Positions 1 to 6,478 are shown, counted from the first letter of the stretch. The stretch is DNA of 14,860 nucleotides from Promethearchaeota archaeon (GCA_019894655.1 JAGXNZ010000219.1:1-14860); one strand, 5' to 3'. The notes: a model not told the origin generated them from the sequence alone. Program-made: numbers and translations.

Positions 1-81
1 CTATCTGACGCTATCCATGCAAGAAATTTATGGAAACTCTTTCTTGCTTGTATGGATTACTTAGCTGAGAAAAATGAGTAA
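1..81 (+). CDS. C-terminal end of an unrecognised protein (5' truncated)
   Basis: Frame 1 is open from the first base to a TAA at 79-81 and encodes 26 residues ending in FLACMDYLAEKNE. The residue mix (Trp, Cys, Asp, His and Ala codons) is richer than random AT-rich sequence would give, which supports a real coding tail. The rest of the gene lies to the left of the window. The piece is too short to assign to a family. The tRNA-Arg gene follows 87 bases later. Confidence 0.55.
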   Translation, partial: LSDAIHARNLWKLFLACMDYLAEKNE

Positions 82-137
82 AAATTCTATCTTCTCCTTT
101 AGTGTTTTAGTAAAATTATTTAGAAACATAGAATTAA

Positions 138-147
138 TTTATCTTAA
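138..147 (+). promoter_or_regulatory. TATA-like box of tRNA-Arg
   Basis: TTTATCTTAA is centred about 26 bases before the first base of the tRNA, the usual archaeal TATA-box spacing. The call rests on spacing and composition only. Confidence 0.4.
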
Positions 148-168
148 ACACGATTTTATTGTTATTAC

Positions 169-243
169 GGGCCTATAATCTAGCCTGGATAGGGTGCCCG
201 CCTTCGGAGCGGGATGTCGCAGGTTCGAATCCTGCTAGGCCCA
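169..243 (+). tRNA. tRNA-Arg (anticodon TCG)
   Basis: A full cloverleaf can be drawn by eye. The acceptor stem is GGGCCTA with TAGGCCC. The anticodon stem CCCGC/GCGGG closes the loop CTTCGGA, giving anticodon TCG, which reads CGN arginine codons. The T arm is GCAGG-TTCGAAT-CCTGC and the discriminator base is A at 243. The D arm is weaker (ATCT against GGGT) but acceptable. No intron is visible, and CCA is not encoded because the next bases are CTT. A short T-rich run follows at 245-250. Confidence 0.95.
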
Positions 244-305
244 CTTCTTTTATAATGAAATTTTTACTCTATTTCTAATAAGTCAGAGGCGCTCACTAAG
301 AGAAG

Positions 306-740
306 TTATTCATTTGGAACCGTTTTTTTTCTTAAATATTTTTCAAAAATGCGAAAAAGCTTTATGTATCTTAAACCTTGAGAGAGAGATCCCTCAACTT
401 TAATTTTTCCCTTCATGAAAGCGTTAGTACCGCTTATTTCTTCTCTTAAAATTTTTATAATTAAATCTTTAGTAAAAATAATAGTAAATAACGCTTGAGA
501 ATTGACCCCTTTTTCGTAACGAAGTCTCCCTTCTGAGACTTCCAACCAATAATTAAAATCTGCATCGATTACATATGTTTGATAAATATCGTCATAGCCC
601 ATTAATTCCTCCTTGAGTTCTTCAGTGTCATTCATGATTTTTACAACCCCCTTAATGATTTTGTCTAAAACATATTCAAACTTAGCGCCGTTTTTCTCCA
701 AATTTTCCAAAATCGCAGTAATAGGGTTACGATCCGACAT
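306..740 (-). CDS. SCP-2 sterol-transfer-family protein (copy 1)
   Basis: This 144-residue protein looks like a stand-alone SCP-2 (sterol carrier protein 2) domain. An N-terminal helix comes first, then a segment rich in D/E and aromatics around residues 45-75 (YVIDADFNYWLEVSEG), then a strand region with FTIIFTKDLI. The closing pattern is NAFMKGKIKVEGSLSQGLR followed by a C-terminal helix. The motif AFMxGKIKVEG matches the family's typical (A)(Y/F)MxGxIxVEG. Known members bind lipids or other hydrophobic ligands in the cytoplasm; the ligand here is unknown. Length and layout match the second copy at 4623-5057, but this copy is more basic at its C-terminus. ATG at 740 has no Shine-Dalgarno before it, which suggests a leaderless or short-leader transcript. 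The methyltransferase upstream is on the same strand but 186 bases away. Confidence 0.82.
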   Translation of the reverse strand: MSDRNPITAILENLEKNGAKFEYVLDKIIKGVVKIMNDTEELKEELMGYDDIYQTYVIDADFNYWLEVSEGRLRYEKGVNSQALFTIIFTKDLIIKILREEISGTNAFMKGKIKVEGSLSQGLRYIKLFRIFEKYLRKKTVPNE

Positions 741-767
741 TAGGATTAAATAGTTACAGTATACCTC

Positions 768-777
768 ATTAAAAAAG
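768..777 (-). promoter_or_regulatory. TATA-like box for the SCP-2 gene at 306-740
   Basis: The minus strand reads CTTTTTTAAT about 33 bases upstream of the ATG at 740. This would place the transcript start a few bases before the start codon. The box is A/T-only, so the call is weak. Confidence 0.3.
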
Positions 778-897
778 CCTTTTTCCTATAATCTAGAAGT
801 AATAAGACAACTATATAATTGTTTTTTTTCTGATAAAAGCGTATAATAATTATAATAATAAGATAGGACTTTTTTTATCTTGGAAAGCTACTTTTCT

Positions 898-906
898 AAA
901 AAAAAA
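898..906 (-). terminator. T-tract terminator after the methyltransferase gene
   Basis: Nine A on the + strand are nine T on the minus strand, starting 21 bases after the methyltransferase stop codon. Archaeal RNA polymerase commonly terminates on such T runs. No clear hairpin precedes it. Confidence 0.45.
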
Positions 907-926
907 GGATGAAAAATCAAAAATTA

Positions 927-1496
927 TCATTCCTTCTTGAATCTAATATAAAAAATTCCATCGATAGGGTATTTTTCTACAACGCTAAACCCATTGGAGG
1001 TACCCAAGTTTGCGAAATATTCTATATCTTGCTCCTTATTCCATTTTGTAACATATCCCGTTGAAATTTCTGTCTCTCTAATCTTAACTTCTAAGTATAG
1101 GCCATAAAACTCTTTTTCAGGAGTATCTCGTTTTGGAATTGGAAAATCCCAAACTACGAATTCTCCGCCTTTTCTTAATACTCGGTGTATTTCTTGAAAA
1201 ATTTTTAAATGGTTTTCGAGTGGAACATACATTAAAGTGAAAAAAGCAGTTGCTGTATCAAAATAATCGTCTAAAAATTTCAAGTCTGTTGCATCCATAA
1301 TGATATTTAAATGATCTCCAGAGGGAGCGTCTTTAAGTTCGGATTCGCGAGGATCGATAGCTACTACGCGCTCACCTTTTAGTTGACCGATAATTGCTTC
1401 GCCTCCACCTCCAATATCTAAAATTCTTCCTGCTAATTCAACGTTAGTTAAATCGATCTTTTGTGGTTCGATGAATTTAATGTTTTCATGCGCCAT
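927..1496 (-). CDS. Class I SAM-dependent methyltransferase
   Basis: The 189-residue protein has the Rossmann-fold methyltransferase series. Motif I is ILDIGGGGEA (residues 25-34), binding the SAM methionine and ribose. The acidic residue of motif II is in VVAIDPRE (residues 44-51). MDATDLKF (67-74) positions the adenine. YFDTATAFFTLMYV (78-91) is motif IV-like, and HRVLRKGGEFVVWD (104-117) is the post-motif IV turn. The family (Methyltransf_11-like) covers many substrates, and nothing here fixes one. The short C-terminus without an extra domain suggests a small-molecule substrate rather than tRNA or rRNA, but this is inference. ATG at 1496 has no Shine-Dalgarno and a good TATA box lies just upstream, so the message is probably near-leaderless and monocistronic. 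Confidence 0.88.
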   Translation of the reverse strand: MAHENIKFIEPQKIDLTNVELAGRILDIGGGGEAIIGQLKGERVVAIDPRESELKDAPSGDHLNIIMDATDLKFLDDYFDTATAFFTLMYVPLENHLKIFQEIHRVLRKGGEFVVWDFPIPKRDTPEKEFYGLYLEVKIRETEISTGYVTKWNKEQDIEYFANLGTSNGFSVVEKYPIDGIFYIRFKKE

Positions 1497-1520
1497 GCAT
1501 TATTCAATCTCTCATACTTT

Positions 1521-1540
1521 TAAAAATTTTATATAAAAAA
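1521..1540 (-). promoter_or_regulatory. TATA box of the methyltransferase gene
   Basis: On the minus strand this reads TTTTTTATATAAAATTTTTA, with TATATAAA centred about 36 bases before the ATG at 1496. The expected transcript start is about 10 bases before the start codon. Confidence 0.5.
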
Positions 1541-1719
1541 TTGATGGAAAAAGGCCCTCCCTATTAATTAATGTCAGTTCGTAAAAATCTTCAATTCAAA
1601 AACTTATCTCTTTTCGTAGGATAATCGCAAAGAGGGTAATTTAAATAAAATTTTTAAATCTGGAATTATTTTTCTTGTTATAACAACCTAGATTCAATCT
1701 GTTTTTATCAAAAAAATAA

Positions 1720-1794
1720 GCCCATATAGTGTAGTTCGGTCCAGCATTCGGGACTGTCACTCCTGCGACCCGGGTTCAAATCCCGGTGTGGGCG
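1720..1794 (+). tRNA. tRNA-Asp (anticodon GTC)
   Basis: The acceptor stem GCCCATA pairs with TGTGGGC, with one T-G wobble pair. The anticodon stem CGGGA/TCCTG closes the loop CTGTCAC, so the anticodon is GTC, reading GAY aspartate codons. The T arm is CCCGG-GTTCAAAT-CCCGG in the usual arrangement. The discriminator is G at 1794, and CCA is encoded directly after it at 1795-1797, unlike the tRNA-Arg in this window. No intron is seen. T-rich DNA from about 1811 could terminate the transcript. Confidence 0.95.
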
Positions 1795-1819
1795 CCATTC
1801 TTAATCTATTTTCTCTTTT

Positions 1820-1924
1820 TTATTTATTTTTGCAACCTTTAAGCCAATCTCCATACTCCATATCATTTAACGATGAAAAATTTAAAAACAGTCCCAATCC
1901 TATAGAATCATAACATTTAAATAG
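1820..1924 (-). pseudogene. Possible coding remnant, no start codon
   Basis: On the minus strand a 34-codon open stretch ends with NDMEYGDWLKGCKNK and a TAA at 1820-1822. It has no start codon and is cut by an in-frame TAG at 1925-1927, beyond which the same frame stays open for about 13 more codons. Trp, Gly, Asp and Cys codons are unusual for random sequence this AT-rich, so it may be the tail of a decayed gene. I do not recognise the family. The case rests on composition alone and could be chance. Confidence 0.22.
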
Positions 1925-2004
1925 CTAATTCGGTAATATAATATCGAAATACCATAGGATAATCTAACCAAATTAAAAGGAAAGAAACCAAGGTGTAATA
2001 CAAA

Positions 2005-2299
2005 ATAATAGAAATTATCGTTGGTTCAATTGTGGGAGTTGTACTTTTTGAAGTAATTTTACTCATCGTCTACTATAAGCTCAAATCTAGAAAGCAGAAG
2101 CTATTAAAAAACCAAGGAGCAGAAGCTAGCGAAAAACAGAAGCTTATCGTAGCTCAATCAGAAGCCGATGCGATAAGAATGTGGGATAAAGGAAGAGCAG
2201 ACGCACTCAAGTTGGAAACAGAAGCACGGATATGGCCCCGGCGATATTAAAAAGAATAAGAACACTATAGAAGATTTAAAAACGGTGTTTTTCCTCTAA
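2005..2299 (+). pseudogene. Decayed flotillin/SPFH-like gene remnant
   Basis: The + frame after a TAA at 1996-1998 encodes a hydrophobic N-terminal segment (IIEIIVGSIVGVVLFEVILL, then IVYYK). A charged, alanine-rich stretch follows (AEASEKQKLIVAQSEADAIR, then DALKLETEAR). Flotillin and related SPFH proteins have an N-terminal membrane segment and an Ala/Glu-rich coiled-coil tail, but the SPFH domain of roughly 150 residues that should lie between is missing. The tail is also shifted. The frame ends at 2250 in WPRRY, while reading frame 2 from 2232 gives MAPAILKRIRTL, a natural continuation, before a TAG. Frame 3 then gives TIEDLKTVFFL and a stop at 2297-2299. The usual start codon is lost too: GGTG at 1992-1995 is followed by ATA. 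The open part alone (GTG 2032 to 2250) might still make a 72-residue membrane peptide. Internal deletion plus frameshifts is the simplest reading. Confidence 0.5.
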
Positions 2300-2385
2300 A
2301 AACATTTTCCCTCCATTAGATTTATTGTGGTAATTGTATACAGTTAGTCTTTACTAATTCTTTGAGAACTGATAATAATCACTTT

Positions 2386-3138
2386 TTAAATAAAAGGTAA
2401 AAGGCCAGGTATTCCATAAGCAGATAGTAATAATTCAACGCCAACATATAACAATATTAAGGCAAAAATTTTTTGAACCTTTGATCCAACTTTAATCAAT
2501 TGAACTAAAAACCTTTTTTTAATTGAACCTATGAGTGCACCTATTATTACAAAGGGAATCATGATTCCCAGAGCATACACAAAAAACACTAAAAGCCCCA
2601 ATAGTAAATTTGCCTGATTTGATACTATTATTACAATTGAAAAATAAATTGGGGTAATGCAGGCGATCCACGAATAACCAAGTGAAAATCCGAGCATAAA
2701 TGAGCCTGTATAACCTTGACGCTTATAATTTGCATTATCGGTTGTTTTAGAGTTTATATTCTCAGAAAGATTGTCTTTTTTTTCAAAGTCTTTACTTTCT
2801 GAATCATTAACTAAATTGTATGCAGGTTTCATCTTAAAAAAACGTTTTGAGAAAAAGACATAAATAGCTAATGCAATAATGATAACTCCTGAGAACCATT
2901 TTAACCAAAAAGTATACCTTATAAATCCTGTTAAGAAAATGAATAGAGTAGAGAGAATTGCAAACATTGTACTAAATCCTACTGAAAATACTAAGCTCAT
3001 TAATATACTTTTTTTAACCGTATTTGCCTGACTTCCAACATAGGAAATAAATGATGGTAGAGCTACTACATTACAAGGAGAAATAAAAGCTACTATCCCA
3101 CCCCAAAACGCTAAAAAAAAGAGAAAAATTTCTGTCAT
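2386..3138 (-). CDS. ccdA: CcdA/DsbD-type transmembrane thiol-disulfide transporter
   Basis: The 250-residue protein has about six hydrophobic segments (near 4-28, 45-70, 79-96, 144-172, 178-203 and 222-247). The two family cysteines are present: C22 in AFISPCNVVALPSF, matching the CcdA SPC...P motif, and C160 in GYSWIACITP. In the CcdA/DsbD family this pair carries electrons from cytoplasmic thioredoxin across the membrane to outward-facing thiol proteins. A hydrophilic loop of about 40 residues (101-142), rich in Lys, Asp, Glu, Asn and Ser, separates helices 3 and 4 and is longer than I expect for the family. The TlpA-like thioredoxin gene ends 48 bases upstream on the same strand and is the likely partner. 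No cytochrome c maturation genes are visible, so its role in haem delivery is open. Confidence 0.88.
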   Translation of the reverse strand: MTEIFLFFLAFWGGIVAFISPCNVVALPSFISYVGSQANTVKKSILMSLVFSVGFSTMFAILSTLFIFLTGFIRYTFWLKWFSGVIIIALAIYVFFSKRFFKMKPAYNLVNDSESKDFEKKDNLSENINSKTTDNANYKRQGYTGSFMLGFSLGYSWIACITPIYFSIVIIVSNQANLLLGLLVFFVYALGIMIPFVIIGALIGSIKKRFLVQLIKVGSKVQKIFALILLYVGVELLLSAYGIPGLLPFI

Positions 3139-3186
3139 TACGATAAAATTTAAAGTTTAATTTACTAATTTGATTGTGGTTTAACC

Positions 3187-3714
3187 TCATAATAATGAAT
3201 CAATTTCGAACCTTACTCTATCGTTAAAATCCTGGGCACTTATAATCTTACTAATAAATTTACCAGTTTGGTCAATAACAATTAGAGTGGGAGTAAAAGC
3301 AACATCCCATGAGGCAGTGTAAGAATGAGAAATATCATCTTTAGCAACATCCCAAGTTGCATTAAGACTATTCCTCCAATTATTTAAAACATTATCCGTA
3401 TCTGCAGGATCAATAGTAATGGTTAAAATGTAAAGTTGACTAGTTGAATAATCATCCTCAATAATTGTTAATTGAGAAGAAGTAACCTGACACACACCAC
3501 AGTTTAGAGAAAAGAAGTAAAGAAGAACAATTTTTCCTTGGTGAGTTGATAATTCAACAGTACTACCATCAATAGTATTGTAGGATAAATTTGGTAGAGA
3601 TGAAGAATTCTCACTATTCCTAATCGAATAATCAATTGTTATTCCAACAATAATACCGACAGAAATTACTCCAATAATGATGTAGAGGGCTTTAATTTTC
3701 CTAGACTTTAGCAT
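3187..3714 (-). CDS. Membrane-anchored TlpA/ResA-like thioredoxin
   Basis: The 175-residue protein starts with a basic stretch and one hydrophobic segment (about residues 8-27) that would act as an uncleaved anchor, leaving the rest outside. The thioredoxin-like domain follows. VLLYFFSLNCGVCQ holds the C72-G-V-C75 redox pair, and AFTPTLIVID carries the cis-proline (P142) expected opposite it. IDPADTDNVLNNW fits the AhpC/TlpA-type insertion. Members reduce disulfides, often with electrons from CcdA. The gene sits between the HesB-like gene (31-base gap) and ccdA (48-base gap) on one strand, so the three are probably an operon. The residue before the motif is Asn, where Trp is common. The native substrate cannot be read from the sequence. 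Confidence 0.88.
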   Translation of the reverse strand: MLKSRKIKALYIIIGVISVGIIVGITIDYSIRNSENSSSLPNLSYNTIDGSTVELSTHQGKIVLLYFFSLNCGVCQVTSSQLTIIEDDYSTSQLYILTITIDPADTDNVLNNWRNSLNATWDVAKDDISHSYTASWDVAFTPTLIVIDQTGKFISKIISAQDFNDRVRFEIDSLL

Positions 3715-3745
3715 TTTTTATCACATTTTAATATTTTTATGTTTT

Positions 3746-4072
3746 TCAATTAATTTTACAAATATTTTTGATAATAGGTTCAACATTGTTAAGTCTCAAC
3801 ATTTTTTTAAGTAATCCTCCAAGTTCTAGTTGATATTCATCTAATAATCCATAAATTTTAATAAAAGAATCAGATATAGAAAGTGTTAAACCATCATCCG
3901 AGACTATATCCTTGGTTGCCAATTCTTTTTTGTTTTTAGAGTTTATTATTGTAATTTTGGGTTCGTAAACTTGGGTACAAGGCTCTTCAATAAAGTTAAT
4001 ATCAATAAAAATTTCGGAAATCTTATTTTTTTCAATGTAATTTTTTGATTTTTCTGAAAGCAGGATAGACAT
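3746..4072 (-). CDS. Small HesB/IscA-like protein (tentative)
   Basis: This 108-residue soluble protein begins MSILLSEKSKNYIEKN, like HesB/IscA-fold proteins, which open with a helix of the form LTEKAxxxIxxx. A strand with EEPCTQVYEPKITI follows (C32), then DDGLTLSISDSFIKIYG, which resembles the DGxxVYVDxxL strand of that fold and of the small CC/Se-motif family. Canonical IscA has three cysteines in a conserved pattern. Here only C32 and C105 exist, so iron-sulfur scaffold function is doubtful. It is the first gene of the operon with the TlpA-like protein and CcdA, so a thiol or metal redox role is plausible. The family assignment is by pattern only; it may be an unrelated small protein. Confidence 0.5.
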   Translation of the reverse strand: MSILLSEKSKNYIEKNKISEIFIDINFIEEPCTQVYEPKITIINSKNKKELATKDIVSDDGLTLSISDSFIKIYGLLDEYQLELGGLLKKMLRLNNVEPIIKNICKIN

Positions 4073-4106
4073 TATGAGATAAAAAATCTTACACGTTTGT
4101 ACTTAG

Positions 4107-4117
4107 CTATTAAAAAG
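4107..4117 (-). promoter_or_regulatory. TATA-like box of the HesB-like/TlpA/ccdA operon
   Basis: The minus strand reads CTTTTTAATAG about 40 bases upstream of the ATG at 4072, which allows a leader of roughly 14 bases. The gaps inside the operon are short, so this could serve all three genes. Confidence 0.35.
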
Positions 4118-4248
4118 AGAAAGTAGACAAGATTTAAACGTATTGATTATATTTCATAAAATCGTTAGAGAAATTGTTCAATTTTTTAAATGTCGCTCTT
4201 TAAATAAAAATTTATTGTATATCAAACATCCTAATTAAATTAGATGAA

Positions 4249-4323
4249 TCACAATAATTTTTCTAAGAAATTCCAAATAATCTGAAAAATTAGGCTCAAA
4301 ACAATCTTTGAAACACTGATCAT
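4249..4323 (-). CDS. Doubtful 24-residue hydrophobic small ORF
   Basis: ATG at 4323 opens a frame for a Lys- and Ile/Leu-rich peptide ending FLEKLL, with a TGA at 4249-4251. A GGTG Shine-Dalgarno core sits at 4330-4333, 6 bases before the ATG. That spacing is the only positive evidence. AT-rich DNA yields hydrophobic short frames easily. It would lie upstream of the HesB-like operon on the same strand. Confidence 0.15.
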   Translation of the reverse strand: MISVSKIVLSLIFQIIWNFLEKLL

Positions 4324-4462
4324 AATTTTCACCTTTGCTAAACTATTATCAAAAGAATAATTATGAAATTAAAGTAAAAAAAAGAAAAATTAAAGAGATG
4401 TAGCGTAAAATTTAAAAAATAGACTTTCAAGTAGTAATGAACGTGTTAAAAATCTCAGTAAT

Positions 4463-4633
4463 ATGATGTACTTATTTTTGTTAGTACAAAATCTATGCGA
4501 AGAAATGAAACTTTTTTATATAGTACTGCTTATACTTACTAGTATTTTACAATTTTTTGTAATTTACAATATTTTAAAAAGTAAAATTAAAAAAGTAAAT
4601 AAACCAAAAAGGTTGAAAAATCATGGTAGATGA
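4463..4633 (+). CDS. Possible small single-span membrane protein
   Basis: An ATG at 4463 (or 4505) opens a 56-codon frame that runs into the next gene and ends at TGA 4631-4633, overlapping the SCP-2 start by 11 bases. It predicts one hydrophobic helix (about residues 17-38, including LFYIVLLILTSILQFFVIY) followed by a strongly basic tail (KSKIKKVNKPKRLKNHGR), a clear inside-positive topology. The overlap with the next start would allow translational coupling. Against it: no Shine-Dalgarno site, TATA-like sequence inside the frame, and the tendency of T-rich DNA to encode Phe/Leu/Ile. It may simply be the SCP-2 upstream region. Confidence 0.25.
   Translation: MMYLFLLVQNLCEEMKLFYIVLLILTSILQFFVIYNILKSKIKKVNKPKRLKNHGR
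4511..4523 (+). promoter_or_regulatory. TATA-like box upstream of SCP-2 copy 2
   Basis: CTTTTTTATATAG is the strongest TATA-like sequence before the SCP-2 gene, but it lies about 105 bases before the ATG at 4623. It would give a leader of roughly 80 bases that includes the TTACAAT repeats. A second A/T-only candidate near 4566-4580 would give a leader of about 25 bases, and I cannot choose between them. The rest of 4073-4622 shows no convincing larger gene on either strand. Confidence 0.35.
4547..4570 (+). repeat. TTACAAT / TTGTAA inverted and direct repeat
   Basis: TTACAA (4547-4552) and TTGTAA (4557-4562) form a perfect 6-base inverted repeat with a TTTT centre, and TTACAAT recurs at 4564-4570. 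It sits 50-75 bases before the SCP-2 start, between two possible TATA boxes. It could be a regulator-binding site or a small hairpin. The low complexity of the region keeps confidence low. Confidence 0.3.
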
Positions 4634-5057
4634 AGCATTAATAAAAGAATTGAAAGGAAAATTTGATGCCGGAGCAGCTGCCTCGGACGTAATGGATACT
4701 TTAAAAGTATTCGAATTGTTCAAACAGATTGCCGTAGAAAATGAAGATTTGAAGGAAGAACTCGAAGATATGGATATTACTATCCAAATGAACATAACTG
4801 ACGCAGATAAGAAGTTTTGGCTTAAGGCTAATAGTGGTACACTCGAATTCGGCGAGGGTGATGTGGACAATCCATCGTTTACGTTCTCCGCTACAAAGGA
4901 AGTAGGCTCTGGAATGCTATTTGGAGAAGTAGACGCTACGAGTGCATATATGGCTGGCGATATTACCGTAGAAGGTAATCTTCAAGATGCAATGGCCTTT
5001 CAAGAGATTATTGAATTAGCCTTAGAGGCTTATGAAGATTTAGCTGAAGATTTATAA
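4623..5057 (+). CDS. SCP-2 sterol-transfer-family protein (copy 2)
   Basis: The 144-residue acidic protein is a single SCP-2 domain. The first helix carries ELKGKFDAGAAASDVMDTLK, a strand segment reads DITIQMNITDADKKFWLKAN, then NPSFTFSATKEVGSGMLFGE, and the family signature follows as SAYMAGDITVEGNLQDAMAF, with a C-terminal acidic helix. Its length equals that of the copy at 306-740, but its charge is opposite, so the two probably bind different ligands or partners. The ATG is preceded by AGGTTG, a weak ribosome site ending 9 bases before it. The gene converges on the U32 gene, and a T-run between them looks like its terminator. Family members bind lipids or acyl chains; the ligand here is unknown. 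Confidence 0.88.
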   Translation: MVDEALIKELKGKFDAGAAASDVMDTLKVFELFKQIAVENEDLKEELEDMDITIQMNITDADKKFWLKANSGTLEFGEGDVDNPSFTFSATKEVGSGMLFGEVDATSAYMAGDITVEGNLQDAMAFQEIIELALEAYEDLAEDL

Positions 5058-5105
5058 AAAGCTATAATTTAACCAGTATAAAACCTCAAGCGAAATCTCT
5101 ATTAA

Positions 5106-5120
5106 TTTTTTTTTATTTTA
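5106..5120 (+). terminator. T-tract terminator of SCP-2 copy 2
   Basis: Nine T followed by ATTTTA lie about 50 bases after the SCP-2 stop codon and directly before the end of the converging U32 gene. No strong hairpin is seen, which is normal for archaeal termination. Confidence 0.5.
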
Positions 5121-5121
5121 A

Positions 5122-6396
5122 TTATTTTATTAATTCAAATTTTTTTTTTACAGTTTCAACTCTAAAGACTTTGTCATTACTTTTTACCGGCTTGTCAACT
5201 AGAATACCCACTGTAAATCGGTCGTTTTTAGATTTAACCCAGGGTGTTTCAGTTAAGTTTTTTTTTTTCTTTATTTGTAATGAGGTAATTTTTTGTTTCA
5301 AATAAGTATCCGTATGTGTGCCAATTATGAATATTTCGTCATTTAATTTTAAGCTTCCTTTTGTTAATAAGATTTTAGCAGCTTTTTTATCGGGAAAGTA
5401 AGATAGAACTTTTCCAATTTCCACTTTTTTAAAATCGGAAATGTTACCGTCATGTTCTCTTTGAATTTCGCTACCTGAAGGTTGCCCAAAGTAAAAACCC
5501 GTTGAAAATCCCCTGTTATAAACTTTATTTAAACGTTTTAACCATTCATTGACTTTATCTTGTGTAAAAGAATTGTCGTAGCAAGCATTAATCGCTTCTT
5601 TATAACAAGAAGTTGTTTCTTCTACATATATTGGATCCCGCATTCGCCCTTCGATTTTAAAAGCGTCAATCCCGGCTTCAATTAACTGTGGGATATACTC
5701 GATCATACACAAGTCTTTAGCGTTAATGAAAAAAACTCCATCGTAGAGGAATTCGTTTGATTGATCATCGTATACTCGCCACATTCTCCGACATGGCTGA
5801 ACACATCTACCTCTATTAGCTGAATATTCCTGCGATTCACAAATTTCAGCCGAAAAGTAGCATCGCCCCGAAATAGACGTACATTGAGCGCCATGAACAA
5901 ATGTCTCAATTTCTGCCTTGTGAATTTTACTTTTAATATCTTTGATTTGATCCAAGGATAATTCTCTAGCAAGAATTAACCGTTCCGCTCCTAATTTTTC
6001 GTAAAATTCGGCTGTTCTAGAGTTTGAAATATTTGCTTGAGTTGAGACATGGAAAGATAAACCTTTTTCTTTAACCATCTCAATTACTCCGATGTCGTGA
6101 ACGATAATAGCGTCAATATTTGCATTAGCAGCAGCATTTAAAACCTCATCAAGGAGGTCAAATTCGTTTTCATACATTATTACATTCGTGGTCAAATACG
6201 CTTTAATTTTATTCTGGTGGCACTTTTGTATCATAGTTTCTAAATCTTCGAGTCTGAAATTATCGCTAAACATTCTCATGTTAAAAGCTTCAACACCGAA
6301 ATAAACCGCATCAGCCTTACCTAGAACTGCGTTTAAGGATTTTGCGTTTTTTAGTGGTGCCATTAACTCCACTTTCTTTTGTTTGATTTCTGGCAT
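5122..6396 (-). CDS. U32-family protein (peptidase/tRNA-hydroxylation type)
   Basis: The 424-residue protein opens with VELMAPLKNAKSLNAVLGKA and DAVYFGVEAFNMR, the usual N-terminal U32 barrel. The signature region ETFVHGAQCTSISGRCYFS carries C172 and C179, and SANRGRCVQPCR carries C198 and C202. These four cysteines are the ones that bind an iron-sulfur cluster in U32 proteins. FKIEGRMRDPIYV (247-259) is a further family block. A C-terminal beta-rich tail (about 330-424) is usual in the longer members. Bacterial relatives act in tRNA uridine hydroxylation (TrhP), ubiquinone hydroxylation (UbiU/V) or are listed as collagenase-like peptidases; the archaeal function is not settled. ATG at 6396 lacks a Shine-Dalgarno. 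The M48 protease gene upstream ends 104 bases away, with a T-run between, so the two are probably separate transcripts. Confidence 0.9.
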   Translation of the reverse strand: MPEIKQKKVELMAPLKNAKSLNAVLGKADAVYFGVEAFNMRMFSDNFRLEDLETMIQKCHQNKIKAYLTTNVIMYENEFDLLDEVLNAAANANIDAIIVHDIGVIEMVKEKGLSFHVSTQANISNSRTAEFYEKLGAERLILARELSLDQIKDIKSKIHKAEIETFVHGAQCTSISGRCYFSAEICESQEYSANRGRCVQPCRRMWRVYDDQSNEFLYDGVFFINAKDLCMIEYIPQLIEAGIDAFKIEGRMRDPIYVEETTSCYKEAINACYDNSFTQDKVNEWLKRLNKVYNRGFSTGFYFGQPSGSEIQREHDGNISDFKKVEIGKVLSYFPDKKAAKILLTKGSLKLNDEIFIIGTHTDTYLKQKITSLQIKKKKNLTETPWVKSKNDRFTVGILVDKPVKSNDKVFRVETVKKKFELIK

Positions 6397-6478
6397 TTTA
6401 ATGTTATTAACAGTTAAATTTTAATTTTTAAAATTAGAATTAATTAACACATGTATAAAAACTAATGATAAAAGGAAT

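Noticed and set aside
1561..1719. 17-codon + strand ORF starting with ATG near 1571
   Set aside because: It is too short, with no ribosome site, no motif and no conserved context. The region is better seen as promoter DNA for the methyltransferase and tRNA-Asp genes.
4073..4460. Long AT-rich gap as a possible replication origin or CRISPR leader
   Set aside because: No repeated ORB-like motif, no regularly spaced repeats and no neighbouring cdc6/orc1 or cas genes were seen.
4574..4870. 98-residue minus-strand frame, Ser-rich with a hydrophobic end
   Set aside because: It lies antisense over SCP-2 copy 2, and its Ser-rich, low-complexity composition is what the reverse of that acidic coding sequence gives. 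The + strand gene has a clear family match.
5703..5972. 89-residue minus-strand frame
   Set aside because: It is an alternative frame inside the U32 gene, across the cysteine-rich signature region, where the main frame is certain.
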